From Acorus gramineus (lineage: Eukaryota > Streptophyta > Magnoliopsida > Acorales > Acoraceae): a stretch of 64,000 nucleotides of DNA. The stretch is taken from positions 16,240,895 through 16,304,894 of the forward strand of contig CM060853.1 of the NCBI GenBank assembly GCA_030737835.1. Direction: 5' to 3'. Positions 12,159 to 24,529 of this stretch are shown piece after piece (position 1 is the first letter of the stretch; each line of letters opens with the position of its first letter). Under the pieces are notes generated by a model. It was not told the DNA's origin and ran no database searches. It worked only from the letters and a program-made list of their open reading frames with translations. The position numbers and the translations under genes were made by a program.

Positions 12159-13140
12159 TAGGCCTGTCAACGGGTCAGGTCCGGGTGCTACCCAGGACCC
12201 CACGGGTCTTTGAAAATGTGGACCCGTACCCGGGCCCGTCGAATCCAAGTTGAACCAGATATAATTAATAAAAAAAAGGGAGAGCTCGTCCATTTATTTG
12301 CCTTATCATTCTATTAGAAAAATTTTATATAAAACATTAGTTATTATTAAGCTTTCTAAACTGGTGTCCTGACACTATGTTTAAACATATTTTTGTACAA
12401 TTCGAAATAAGTGAATGAATTACTAAACAACATTCAAAACAATAAACACTAACATATAACTACATTCAAAGTAAATAGAAATCTAAATAATATAATAATG
12501 AATTAAAAGGGAGAGCTGATGGTTATTTGTGTCACAAGTAAACATTTAAAACAATAAACATATAACATTCAAAACAATAAACACTAAATATTAACCTAAC
12601 CAACATTCAAAATAATAAACACTAACATTGATCAAATGTTGTTATTTACAAAGATGGTGACACTCATTATATAGGTCACAAACATTAAATACATATTCAT
12701 AATGTGAATTATAACTCTATTAAAAATAGTAAAGACACAATTACAATGACAATTATTAAAATCTAATAAAATAACATATAAAATCCTAAAAATCTTAAAT
12801 TCTTAATTCACCAATAAAAGATGATTAATATGACTTTAAATAACGAGATTTGTCAATAAATGACAAAATCTTATAAAGTATCATGCAATTGATTATTTCT
12901 TTCCAAATCTGTCCTCCATCACAAAGTATCATGCAATTGATGTGTTCTCAAATCAAGGATGCTCAATTACAATGAAGAATGGATAATTGACTTTAGATGA
13001 AAAAGAAGGGGGTGGATGACTTGTGAAATTAGAGATTCATCTCAATTTAAGTGGTCACATATTTATATTGCTAATACACAAGATTTTGGATTATAAAGGA
13101 TCTTAATAGATTTTTATCTTAAACAATGGAGGCAAGAAGA
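12159..13140. mobile_element. hAT-like element of the TAGGCCTGTCAACGGGTC family, right end unclear
   Basis: The left end TAGGCCTGTCAACGGGTC and the following 'gggtccgggt' and AT-rich interior (AAACAACATTCAAAACAATA-type tracts) match the element at 21104-21904 in the same orientation. A clear inverted right end was not found; the copy appears to run into another GC-rich repeat near 13150, so the right boundary is approximate. Confidence 0.45.
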
Positions 13141-13149
13141 TTGTTATGG

Positions 13150-13450
13150 TTAGGTATCGACAACGGGCCAGGTTGGCCCGACCAGTGAAATTGGGTCCAA
13201 GTCCAGTCCTAGGCTTGTATGGCCAACGGGTCCAGGTCGGACCAGCCAGGGGCTAGGAAAACAACCCTATCCACAGGCCTAGGCATCGGGCCACAGACGG
13301 GCCCTCGGGCCCGATAAAAAAAATTGTTTCATGGGAGGGGGGATCGCCCTTCCTCAAATTAAATGGGGCCAAGTGTCCCACTACTCCTGCCATGGTGGGA
13401 CACGTGGCCCCCCTGCTGCAACAACAGAAGGGGAACACCCCCCTCCTCTT
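13150..13450. repeat. GC-rich repeat with CCCGAC/GGGCC words and a stem-loop
   Basis: Begins TAGGTATCGACAACGGGCC, a diverged version of the hAT-like terminus, and contains several GGGCC/GGTCC words. It includes an inverted repeat: 13365-13381 and 13395-13411 pair at 16 of 17 positions around a 13-nt loop (core AAGTGTCCCAC / GTGGGACAC). No coding function is evident. Confidence 0.45.
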
Positions 13451-14637
13451 TTAAATTGGTTCTCTTTTTATTTTGAATATTTACATGTGTTTTGATTTTT
13501 TTTTAAATTAGTATACTTTATCAAATGAGACATGTGTTTTTATAAAAAAATGAAACATATACTCCAATGAATTGCATAGATACATTTATAGAAAATACAA
13601 CAAGAAATTATTAAAGCATATATCATGTTGAAGTGAGTGTATGCTCCGATAACATATGAAACTAGAATTGAGACTGAAAAACAATTGTGTGTAACAACAC
13701 TATTTTGGATGAGGGTCAATTGACCCCCCTTGCGTGGCCTCCCTCGAGCCCCCGTGATGCGCCCGGATCCCATATTTGGGTCCGGGATGGACGGATTGAG
13801 CTTTCGGACTTTAGGCCAAATGATGAACCATGGTTGTGGTGATGCAGGCACTGGTGCTAGTGGCAGCATATTCTTTCACTCCTTCAGCCGTGGCCATGCA
13901 ATAACTCGGAAGAATATAAATGGCAGCCGCTGCATGGGATTTCCTGTCATTCATGGGGATGTATTTTTTATTTATTAATAATTATAGTTAAATCAGAAAA
14001 TTGTGTCGGAGAAGACAACATGGAATAAGGTTGTCCTTGTACAAACTCTAGCCTTTTGTAATTTTGAACCAATTGTGGAGACAATAGACTGAATTGTTGT
14101 GACTCTTTCAACTCTGAAGGAAAATTTCATATTTTTGCAAAGCTTTGATTGATCATTTAAATTTTAATTATGGGTATATATTTTTACTTTTTTTTTTTCT
14201 TTTGAAGTAATTCGGTAGACATAGGCTCTAATTGTTTCAAAGAAGGATATAATGTTCCAAAAAAAAAAAAAACTACCAAAGGTCTAAATAAAAGGGACAT
14301 CTACTTAAAGCAAAAGGTCGACTAGCGATCTATAAAAAAAAAAAAAAAAGGTTAAGTGATCATATCTCTTCCAAAAAAATAAACGTTATTATCACTAAAA
14401 TAACACATGAATAAAAAAAAATTTCATAACAAGAGTGAGAGACCTGATTCAATGAAGTTCAGACCAAACGCCTACATATCAAAATCCAACAAACACTTTT
14501 CAATACCCCCCAGTTCAGTCTTTTTCTTCACCCACAACAACATATCTACACCCACTTCATCTCTCCCTAATTCACCCATCTCCGCTTCCAAAAACCCATA
14601 GAAACAAAATCACCAAAAAAAACTCCCTCCGCCCCCA
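13451..14637. other. 3' flank of the ABCB19-like gene
   Basis: Contains whatever 3' UTR the transporter has. The stretch at about 13780-13960 is GC-balanced, but its plus-strand open frame (82 codons) matches nothing known to me and is probably chance or a gene fragment. Several long A-runs occur at 14259-14350. No further gene was recognised. Confidence 0.4.
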
Positions 14638-17600
14638 TCAGACATGGTTGTGCTGCAGCTGCAACAGCCTCGAGTATGCCCCCTCTGCGTTCCCGATGAG
14701 CTCCGCATGACTCCCCTGCTCCACCACCCTCCCGTCCTGCACCACCCCAATCACATCAACCCCTCTGATCGTCGACAACCGGTGCGCCACAATCACCGTC
14801 GTCCTCCCCCTCATCAGCCTGTCCAGCGCCCCCTGGAGCACGCACTCTGACTCCGCGTCCAGCGCGCTCGTCGCCTCGTCAAGCAGAAGCACCGCCGGGT
14901 CCTTCAGCACTGCCCTCGCGATCGCGATCCTTTGCTTCTGCCCGCCCGACAGCTGCACCCCCCTCTCCCCAACCGCCGTCCGGTACCCGTCAGGGAGGGC
15001 GCTTACGAACCCGTGCACGTTTGCGACCCTCGCTGCCTCCACCACCTCCTCCTCTGACGCCCCGTCTTTCCCGTACACGATGTTCTCAAATATGCTCGCG
15101 GCGAACAGCGCGGGCTCCTGTTGCACCAACCCGATCTTCAGGCGGAGGGACTTGAGGTTGAGTCTTCGGATGTCCTTGCCATCAATCATGACCTTCCCAG
15201 CCATCGGATCGTAGAACCGCTCGATCAGCGCGATGACGGAGCTCTTCCCTGACCCACTCGCCCCCACCAGTGCCATGCTCTGCCCGGCCTTGATGCGGAG
15301 GTTGAATTCTTTGAATATCTGGACGTCGGGGCGGGACGGGTAGGCGAAGTCAACATGGCGGAACTCAATGTCACCGCGGAGGGACTCGACTGGCTCGGAT
15401 TCGGGATCATCAGGGTCAATGCGGGCAGAGCGGTCAAGTACCGAGAACACCGAACGGATGGCCTCGCCCCCACGGATGATCTCGGGTGCGAGGCTCACAG
15501 TCTCCGCAACCGAGTTTGCGGTGATGACCAGGACAACAAACACCTTGATGACGCGGGAGAAGGTGGAGGCCCCCGAGCGGACGAGATGCGCGCCGTACCA
15601 GAGTATGAGAGCCTCGGACGCGTAGAGCGCGAGCTGGGAGAGGCCAAAGAGGAGGCCCGAGGTCTGGCTGCGGCGGAGGCTCTGGACGCGCGGGACGCGG
15701 AGCTCCGCGCGGAAGAGAGAGAGGATCTTGTCCTGCGCGTTGAAGGCTGCAACGGTGCGGATGTTGCTCACGCCCTCTCCCGCTATCATGCTCGTCTTCG
15801 CGTGGGCCTTCGCCGTGTCCCCCGCAAAGCCTTTCAGTGACAATTGCTGCATCCATTAAGAACAACCGAATCTTGTTACGTGGGTATAAATGTAATTTCA
15901 AAATGGGGTGGCATCTTTAGCGACAGGACAAAACGGAACAGTCAATTCAAAATTGGGAACTTCGTGAGAGAATCTCTACTTATAGGTATAAATGAAATAT
16001 ATATATATATGATTTTTGGGTAGTAGACATATGCGTAGAGAGAGTGATGAAAGTCGCAGAAAAGCACATGCAAACTGAGCCATTCCTTTGTCGGCTATTG
16101 TTTGAACGGTGTCAGATTCCCCGATCTGACACACGTGGGTGGGTGGCCAGGCCATTCCCCTATTAATCTCAAATGACTATATTACCCTCCGCTTTGAACC
16201 CAGTCTCTTCCCGCCATCTTTTCAAGTGGGAGTTATAGTGTGTTTTACCTGTGCGAAGTTGGCCAGGACGAGGAGAGGGAAGGTGCCGAGGATGAGAAGC
16301 GAGACCCTCCATTCGACGATGAAGGCGACGATGAACGAAGTGAGCAGGGACGTCATGTTCTGCAAGATCACTGATATCCGCTCTGCGATAGCGGACTTCA
16401 CGTCTGCGGCGTCCGTCGACAGTCGCGCCGCGACCAGGCTCGAGTTGTTCTCGTCCTCGTCAAACCAACCCACTTCGTTCCTCAATATCGCTGTATCAGA
16501 CACAAACAACAAACCCAAACCACCCATTCAGCATCAAAAGAAACACAGAATCCATGGATGGTGCATTTGATTGATCACCTGCGAGCATCATCCGCCGGAC
16601 CCTCGTCGTGAGATTCTCCCCCATGATGCTGAAGAAGTAGTGCTGGACCAGATAGGCGACCACGGCGTACAGACCGGCGCCAATGTAAATGAAGACATAC
16701 TCCCTTGTCTTGCGCTGCATCGAGTTTGGATCGCGGTAGTAGAACACCTCGATCATGTTGCTCATCACGATAGCGAACGTCGGCCCGATGAAACCAGAGA
16801 GCACGGAACCTATGGCCCCCATGATCGCGTATGGCCACTCCGGCCCGTTCAGCTTTAGGAGCCGGAAGAAGTAGCCCTGAGGAGCGGGGTATCTCCGATC
16901 TGTCTCGGCATTCGAGACCATCTCTATCCGTCCGTCGGCGCCCGTGCTGTATTGGTAGCTAAGGTTCCTCAGGCTCCCCGATCGGAGGCTCAGCGACTTC
17001 GTTGAGAGGGAGTGGCTTAGGCGGGATGATCGGGACCGTCGGGTCGAAGGTGCACCAAAGTCTCTATTGCGTGCCATCTCTTGGAAGCGGATTAGATTGG
17101 CGTAGGCACCCGTGTTGCCCTTGGCGAGAAGCTCCTCATGGGTCCCCGTCTCCACGACCTGCCCCTGCTGGATCACAGCGATGGTGTCCACGTTGCGGAT
17201 TGTGGAGAGGCGGTGGGCCACGACCACGGTGGTCCTGCCCACCATCAGACGGTCCAGGGCCTCCTGGACAATGCTCTCCGATCCCGCGTCAAGGGCGCTC
17301 GTGGCCTCGTCGAGGAGGAGGATCTTTGGGTTCTTCAGCATCGCACGAGCGATCGCGATGCGCTGCTTCTGGCCGCCCGATAACTGGACACCTCTCTCCC
17401 CAACCTAAATATATATATACAAATTAAACAGATTCTTCTAAATTGCACAAACAGATCGACGTATCTACAACAAAAGTAAAAACAGGGCTTGCACCTGAGT
17501 GTTGTACGCATTCGGAAGCAGAGCAATGAAGCTATGAGCATTTGCAGCGGTGGCCGCAGCTTCGACTTCTGCTATAGTTGCATCAGGCTTGCCGTAGAGT

Positions 17601-19918
17601 ATGTTTTCAAGTATCGTCGTTGCGAAAAGTGCAGGCTCTTGGTTGACCAATCCAATCTGGTCTCTCAGCCAGCCAAGCTGTAGTGTCCTGATATCCACAT
17701 TGTCCAACAAAACCTGTCCTGCAATCCCCCAATAACACATCACACATTGTGAGAGACCTTTTAAGAGGAAATTAAACCCTGTTTAGAACTAGAAGATTGT
17801 GATACCTTGGTTGGGATCATAGAACCTCTCTATCAATGCCACGACCGTGCTCTTTCCTGACCCACTACCACCAACTACGGCGACAGTCTTCCCAGCGGGG
17901 AAGAAGAGGGAGAAATCTCTGAAGATGAGGACGTCGGGCCGTGAGGGGTAGCTAAAGGCAACCTCTTTCAGCTCTATATTCCCATGGACCTCCTCCAAAC
18001 ACTTGCCGTCTGTGAGGTCTTGGGTTATTGAAGGCTTCTGCCGGATTATCTCCATCAACTTGTACCCTGCCGTCTTTCCTTTGCTAAATGCCCCAAGATT
18101 TGAAAACGACTGACCCAAACTCCTACACAAGATTCACAACCACATAACCACATTAGATGAGACACCCAGTTAGCACAACAAGATATCGAATGGTGTTTGA
18201 AGCATGTGTCCTTACATGCCACCAACAATGGCGGAGAAAATCGCGGTGAAGGCCTTCCCTCCATCTGTCTGGCCGTTGCGGATGAAGACGCCCGCGTACC
18301 AGAACACAAGAGCCCATGACATGCACGCAATCCCGTATGTGCACCCGATTCCAAGGCCCTTGGCCATCCCGGCCTTGTAACCAAGCTTCAACGTGTTCTG
18401 TATAGCATCTGAGTAGGACTTGAGGGCCTTGCTTTCCCCCACAAACGAATACACAGTCCGCACTTGCGCAATCGCCTGCCATGACTCCTACTTCAGTTTT
18501 CACTCAAAACATTTACAGTGGAAGCAGTAGAGGTGAAGTAAATTTGCACTCAAACATGAAAGCCTATTTTGAGAACTCAACTAATGAAGACAAGAAGCAT
18601 GAGCAGTGGAAAAATCCAATAATTAGTGGCAACATGTGAGGAACAGAAGAGGCTGCAGTAGTTCAGGTAAACAAACACTCGTGAAACTGTAAATGGAGAA
18701 CTTTTAAGCACCACCCAGATTCGAAATAAAAAAAAACAGGAAGGAAAGACCAAAACAAGAAAGTCACGGCCCCATTAAAGACATTTCAGAGACCCACTTC
18801 AGGGACACATCCCTTTCGGTGTTGTCCCCATCGTCGGAACCCAACAAAAACTAAACGATCGTTATCATATCTAAAGCCCCTTCACAACATCGGATACGCC
18901 ATACATCAAAGCAGGTCCCCCCCCCAAAAAAAAAAAAAAAGTGATCTCTTTAAAGGTGATTGTGATTATGTACCTGTTCGGCGATGACACCGGCGTTGGC
19001 GTAAGATTCGCGACTCTTGGATGTGAGTCCGGTGAGGGTGTAAGCGTACAAACCACCGGCGAAGGCGATTCCAGGAATCACAGCCACGCTGAGCAATGCA
19101 AGCCTCCACGCGGACATGAATCCCACCACCAACCCAGCCAAGAACGTCGACAAGTAATGGATGAAGTTTCCAACCTTCAACAAATCGAAAACCCAATAAG
19201 ACCCAAACAAGATAATGACAAGACAAATAGAGAGAGATCACCAAACCTTCTCGCTAATGGCGTCCTGGACGAGAAGGGTATCGGTGGAGACGCTGAAGAC
19301 GATGTCGCCGGTCCTCGCGTCGGTGTCGAAGAACCCGACGTCCTGCTTCAGAACCGCCTCCAAGTACTTCTTCCTCAGCGTGCTCACCTGCCTCTCCCCC
19401 GTGTACATCCAACACGCGATCTCTGTTTATCGATCGACATCACGATATTTTCATATTCTCGCGAGAAACTGAAGGTCACAAAAAATGGAACGAGACTCAC
19501 CCGCGTAGGACGATATGCAGACGACCAGCCCGAGATAGACGAAATACAAAGCGTACTGTAATTATTAAATATAAAAAAAAAGAAGAAGAACAAAAGCAGA
19601 TCTGAGTGAGAGAGTAACAGTAGAGACGAAGCATTTGCGGGAGAGAAAATCCGGCGGAGCATTTTAACCGACCTTGGAGACCTCATCGGTCATCCGCCGG
19701 AGATCGGACTGGTTCTTTCCGAAGCCGTTGACGAGCTCACCGAAGAGGAGGAAGAAGACAGGCATGGCGGAGCCGTGGATGACGGCGCCGATGCTCCCGG
19801 AGATCATGAGGAGGATGTCGTACTTGTCGGCGAAGGAGAAGAGCTCGTAGAAGGAGAGGCTCTGCTCCTTCTTCTTCTCCGCGTCCGGCGCCGGCTTCGA
19901 CTCCCCTGCGTCCGCCAT
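14638..19918 (-). CDS. ABCB19: ABCB19-type auxin transporter (P-glycoprotein / MDR), complete 10-exon gene
   Basis: Full-size ABC-B plasma-membrane transporter; the family exports auxin and supports polar auxin flow (also reported for brassinosteroid). Exons, 5' to 3': 19918-19673, 19555-19501, 19422-19247, 19174-18974, 18475-18216, 18122-17806, 17718-17495, 17404-16579, 16490-16249, 15846-14638. All introns are GT..AG, phases agree, and the joined frame is open: 3756 nt, 1251 residues, against about 1250 for Arabidopsis ABCB19. Domain order: N-terminal [18 protein letters not shown], first membrane domain, NBD1 with Walker [10 protein letters not shown] (about 397-405), LSGGQ (501-505), LLLDE (to 526), H557; a Ser/Arg-rich linker (about 612-645); second membrane domain; NBD2 with GASGSGKSS (about 1044-1052), LSGGQ (1148-1152), LLLDE (to 1173). 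Both nucleotide sites look intact. Coding sequence is far more GC-rich than its surroundings. Assignment to ABCB19 rather than ABCB1 rests on end-to-end similarity recalled from the Arabidopsis protein. Confidence 0.96.
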
Positions 19919-21044
19919 TGGAGAGGGAGAGGGTGATGTAGAGAGAGAGAGAGAGAGTTTTTCGGGAGGTGCAACGAAGGAAGGTCGTTCGATCTAAAAT
20001 GAACGGATGAGATTCGCCGCCATGGATGAGACGGATGAGTGGATCTGTGTTCCTCGCTCGCTCTCTTTTTTTTTTTTTTTTTTTAAGGCTTTTGAGTGAC
20101 TGACGATGACGGTCTGGTTTACGAGTCGGGTTTGATTTCGGTGAGACTCGTGAGTGAGGAGAGAGAGAGAGAGACTTAACGACCTATGGTCAAAGAAATA
20201 GAGACGGATGAGTCATTTATAGCCGTAGATTTTGGACGCAATTGATGTGTTGATTAACCATGGTTAAATTGGGCTTCGAATCTGGTTAACTGCGTAGCTC
20301 CGCTTTGCAGGTCGCGCTCCAATAAAAAGATGGGATAATATATATATCTGTATTTTTTTAATATTTATTTTGTTATTAAAGTTCTCAGTTTATTAATGAC
20401 TTGCATTGATTAGTACAGTCCATGCTCCCCCCCCCCTTTTTATTTGCCGAAAAAACCCATAAAAGACTTCAAAACAGATGGTATATTTGGGGAACTCATT
20501 TTATGCATCACTTGTGGTACTGAATATGGTGATCGTTCTTCAAATAGAGCTTATTTTGAGCACTGGTTTTCAGTGAGGTATTGTTCTTCGTGGTAGTATT
20601 CAGAAGCTCATCAAATATTTAAATGATTGGTCCCCTCTTTAACATCGTAAACATAAAAGATATATATACAAATATATCAACAAAGATAATGATCTAATAA
20701 TCCAAAAATAATAATTTTGTAACTTAAACTTACCTGAATTAAAAGTAAAAAAAAATTGACATCTTACTAAATCTAGCTCAAATAAAAAAAAATTGTACAG
20801 AGAGCTCCATTTGAATCGGTGGTGGGATGAATTTAACATTAGAAAAAGTTAGAAATTCTCCACCACCAATTTGAATGTGTTTTATACGTATCTTTCATAA
20901 AAAAATCAATATGTCGGGATGGATTTGGGATAAGAAAAGTTAAAAATTTCTCCACCACCAATTCAATCATGTTTGTTTGGGTGTTTGATGGTTCATATTC
21001 ATTTCATACATTTTTTTTTTATAAAAATCCGCACGCAAACGTGT
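19919..21044. promoter_or_regulatory. 5' flank / promoter region of the ABCB19-like gene
   Basis: Immediately upstream of the ATG the minus strand is CT-rich ((GA)n on plus at 19940-19957, more at 20160-20174), a common leader feature in plants. A 19-bp T-run lies near 20066-20084. A TATA-like tract at about 20338-20350 is possible but distant. At 20835-20975 a sequence with GATGRATTT ... CTCCACCACCAATT is present twice in tandem. Confidence 0.4.
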
Positions 21045-22461
21045 CTAAACGCATCTTAGGCCGCATTTCATATCTTTAAATTTAAAGGGTGTTCTGTTCT
21101 AACTAGGCTTATCAACAGGTCGGATCCGAGTCAAGTCGGGGTGGACCCGGACCCGACCCGTGATAAGACCCAGCGGGTCCGGAAAAATGTGGACCCGGAC
21201 CCGTTGGACCCGGGTCAGGTCCGGATCCGACCCGACCCGGATGGTTGGGTTAAAAAAAAAAAAAAACAGAGAGAAGAGCTCATGTATTTGTTTGCCTTAT
21301 TATTCTATTTGAAATTTTTTGTAATAAAATATTATTGTTAATGAGACTATGTTTGAATATAATTTTATACAATTCAAAAAAGTAAATGAATTATTAAACA
21401 ACATCCAAAATAATCACTAACATAAAAAAAAATATTAACCTAAATAATAAACATAACTAACATACACAACATTCAAAACAATATTAACCTAAACAACATT
21501 CAAAACAATAAACAGTAACATATTAACCTAAATAATAAACATAAATCATGCAACAAACTAATTAATCATACAAATTCAAAAGCTCATAAATTAATTGTCC
21601 AAAACAAACCGATTTATAGGCTTGTTATGATTATGATTTATGAACTTGTAGATACAAAAATAAGTTAAGTAAGAAATAAAATTATGTATCAACTAATACT
21701 AATGGTCTTATAATATATGAGCATATTTTAATAAAACAATCGGATCTCGGGTCCAACGGGTCGGGGTGGGGTGGACCCGGACCCGACCCGTTTGTTTGTT
21801 CGGGTCCGTCGGGTCGGGTCCAAATCGGGTCAGGTATATTACACGTGTAATCCGGTCCAGGTCGGGTCGGGTCCGGGTCTGGACCCGACCCGTTGACAGG
21901 CCTAGCTCCAACCACACTCCATATCCATCTCTAAATTTAGATATTTGGATTTAACCCTTCAAATTTAGAGTCCATCTCCATATTTAGAAACCACCTCAAA
22001 ATCACATTTTTCACGTTTTACTTTATACACTAATTAATTCAATCTAATGTATATTTATATCCTCTAATCCATTTTTAACAAAAAATACTATAGTTAGAAA
22101 GATCTCATCGAGACTTTCAAAATAAGACTAATATTAAATTATTTTAGAATTGATTTTAAATAAATCCTCGTTTGATTATTCAAAAATTATTTTATTTATT
22201 TAATTTAAAAAATTTAATTTAAAAATAACTCAAAAACCATTTAATATGAGACTTATTTTAAAGATTTTAATGAGAGTTTTTCAATAATATAATTTTTATA
22301 TAAATAGAATAATAATAATATTTATTAATGAATTTTTATATAATATTATATAATTTTAAAAATGATAAAAAAAAATAGAGGGTGATGGTTGGAGTGTAAC
22401 ACCCTCCGAACATGAATTTCCTCCACATATGAAGGGTTAACCTTCCATTTTTAGATGCTCT
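21045..22461. mobile_element. GAGCATCT-type MITE, copy A (split by a hAT-like insertion)
   Basis: Copy A aligns with copy B (22461-22973) over its whole length: 'catatctttaaatttaaagg' before the insertion and 'gctccaaccacactcc' after it correspond to one uninterrupted stretch in copy B. The right end is TTTTTAGATGCTCTA. Interior shared words include ATACACTAATTAATT and GACTAATATTAAATTATTTT. Confidence 0.75.
21104..21904. mobile_element. hAT-like non-autonomous element, 801 bp, nested in copy A
   Basis: Ends TAGGCTTATCAACAGGTC and (reverse complement) TAGGCCTGTCAACGGGTC form terminal inverted repeats with three mismatches in 18. Flanking 8-mers GTTCTAAC (21096-21103) and GCTCCAAC (21905-21912) match at 6 of 8 positions, fitting an aged hAT target duplication. 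The subterminal regions are packed with GGGTCCGGGTCGGGT-type words, the interior is AT-rich, and there is no transposase. Confidence 0.75.
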
Positions 22462-22973
22462 AAGAACATCTACAATCACACTTCATATCTCCAAATTTGG
22501 AGGGTGGTGTGCTCCAACTACACTCCATATCTATCTCCAAATTTGGAGATTTGGATTTGACCCTTCAAATTTTGAGGCCACCTCCATATTTGGAGGTCAT
22601 CTCCAAATCATTTTTTTCACTTTTTACTTTATACACTAATTAATTGAACTTAATGTATATTTAGATCCGCTAATCCATTTTTAACAAAAGTACTATAGTT
22701 GGAAAGATCTCATCAAAAATTTCAAAATGAGACTAATATTAAATTATTTTAGAATTGATTTTAAATAGATCTTTGTTTGATTACTCATTTTAAATATTTT
22801 AATGAGATCTTTTCAATAATAATATTATTTATTAATAAGTTTTCATATAACATTATATAATTGTAAAAATGATAAAAAAAAAAAAATAAACGGTGATGAT
22901 TGGGGTACAACACCCTCCAAACATGGATTTCCTCCAAATATGGAAGATCAACCCTCCATTTTTAGATGCTCTA
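22461..22973. mobile_element. GAGCATCT-type MITE, copy B (tandem neighbour of copy A)
   Basis: Left end TAAGAACATCTACAATCAC and right end TTTTTAGATGCTCTAG form short inverted termini (TAGAGCATCTA-like). It is directly joined to copy A through GATGCTCTAAGAACATCT and carries the uninterrupted version of the site where the hAT-like element entered copy A. Confidence 0.75.
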
Positions 22974-23530
22974 GATAAATGGATAGCATTACAATTTCTA
23001 AGGACCAGTTGTAAGAACTATTATATGAAGGGGTGGTTTACGAAAAAAAAAAATAATAAAAAAAAATCCAAAATAGGTCTGCGGAATCAGACATGGTGGG
23101 AGCTGGTTAGAGATAGACACGTAGATAGAAAAGTGGATCGCTAACGAGTTCCGGCGGGGCAACAGATCTAGAAAAACAAACTTTACACAACACAACGCAT
23201 CATTCAAACATTAACTGCTGAGCGGCAGATGCTGTTGTCCGTACGTCGTATGTGAAGGAAGAAGGAATGGAAAATTATGTAATGGCAGTATCGTTATATC
23301 GATGAACGTCGAGTCCTTTTGTTACTGTATGAAAAGCGAGCTCTGTATAGTGTACGGCGACACCGCGATACGGCTCCGCTTTAGAGCAAAGCATGGGAAA
23401 CACCTTTTCACGTGGAATGCCGGCAACACCCCTGGACAGGCCTTCTATTTACCTGCCCGGAACAGATTCAGGCCCTTTCACGTGTTGGATGTTTTTCATC
23501 CACGTTGTCATTCTCATGTGACTAACTAGA
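22974..23530. other. CpG-rich patch without a recognised gene
   Basis: From about 23090 to 23530 the sequence is much richer in GC and CpG than the flanks and contains TTTCACGTGG and TTTCACGTGTTGG boxes. The longest plus-strand frame (23302-23529, 75 codons) starts with ATG but has no recognisable domain. It may be a gene remnant, an unmethylated regulatory island or a young insertion. Confidence 0.35.
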
Positions 23531-24430
23531 AAATATTATGTTCGAAAAACTTCTATTTTCATGTCTATGAGACTACATATTATGAAACACAGAAAATTAA
23601 TAAAATTCAGGATTAGATTAATCCATGAAAAGGACACTTCTCTTTAATTTAATTAATCTAAAAATCATGTATTTAGATTTATATCTATAAGATTATATTG
23701 CGAGTAACAATTATTCTAATTGTCAGTTTAGATGATCATATCCATCAATATGATTCTTTGAAAAAAATGAATATTCTTTTATTTGTTTAATGGTTATGAT
23801 GATTATAGATATTTCATATTAATTTTTGTGATACTTTAATATTTATATTGTTATTAATACATCAAGATAGATAGAGTGCCTCCGTTTCTTATTTAATCTA
23901 TTTTACATTTTAAGTTAAACTACTATATATATTAGGTTAAAAAAATGCAAAAAAAAGTATGCATTCAATTTATCAAAATATAAATTTTATTATTTTATTA
24001 CACAAATAAATACATTAAATAATTGAAATAAGTTTGAAGCTACAAAAGGTACTGCAATACTCTCTTAATATTTTCTTTATCATTATCTCAAAGATGTGTT
24101 CTGCTGTCATTGGTGTTAAAAAATCTTTATCAAAATCAGGACAATGCAAAGAACACAGATTCAAACCAATATGAAAACACAGCAAATATTCTGCAAATAA
24201 GAACAGAGGATTAAAAAAACATATCAGTTTTGGTGGAAGCGAGCAGAGACGCTCTGTCCTCGGTTAATAAGGCCCCCCCATGCACAGGAATGAATGGCTC
24301 CTATCACTAGGGTTATGCCAGCTACGAGGAGACCACAGTGAATAGTCGCGATCCTTTCAGACGCTCAGATCATCAGAGAACAAGGAAAGTGGAAAAAACA
24401 GACTCCTCTGTAAAGGAAAAAGGAGTTGTC
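23531..24430. other. Intergenic AT-rich, nothing recognised
   Basis: Low-complexity AT sequence to about 24230, then a more balanced stretch leading into the minisatellite; that stretch (about 24240-24380) probably belongs to the same repeat element. Confidence 0.4.
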
Positions 24431-24529
24431 GCGAGAGACAAAAAAAACCCACGCGCATACAGGCCAAGCCCGAGCCCGCGGAAAGGGCCCAGAGTGGCCC
24501 GAGGAGAGGGATTTGCACCCCCCCTGCGC

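Noticed and set aside
13730..13978. 82-codon plus-strand frame downstream of the ABCB19-like gene
   Set aside because: No similarity to a family I can name and no supporting promoter or splice context; treated as chance or a fragment.
15225..15901. Several open frames on both strands across the last ABCB19-like exon (161, 155, 85 and 82 codons)
   Set aside because: They are shadows of the GC-rich transporter exon in other frames; none has a recognisable domain, whereas the 402-codon frame carries all NBD2 motifs.
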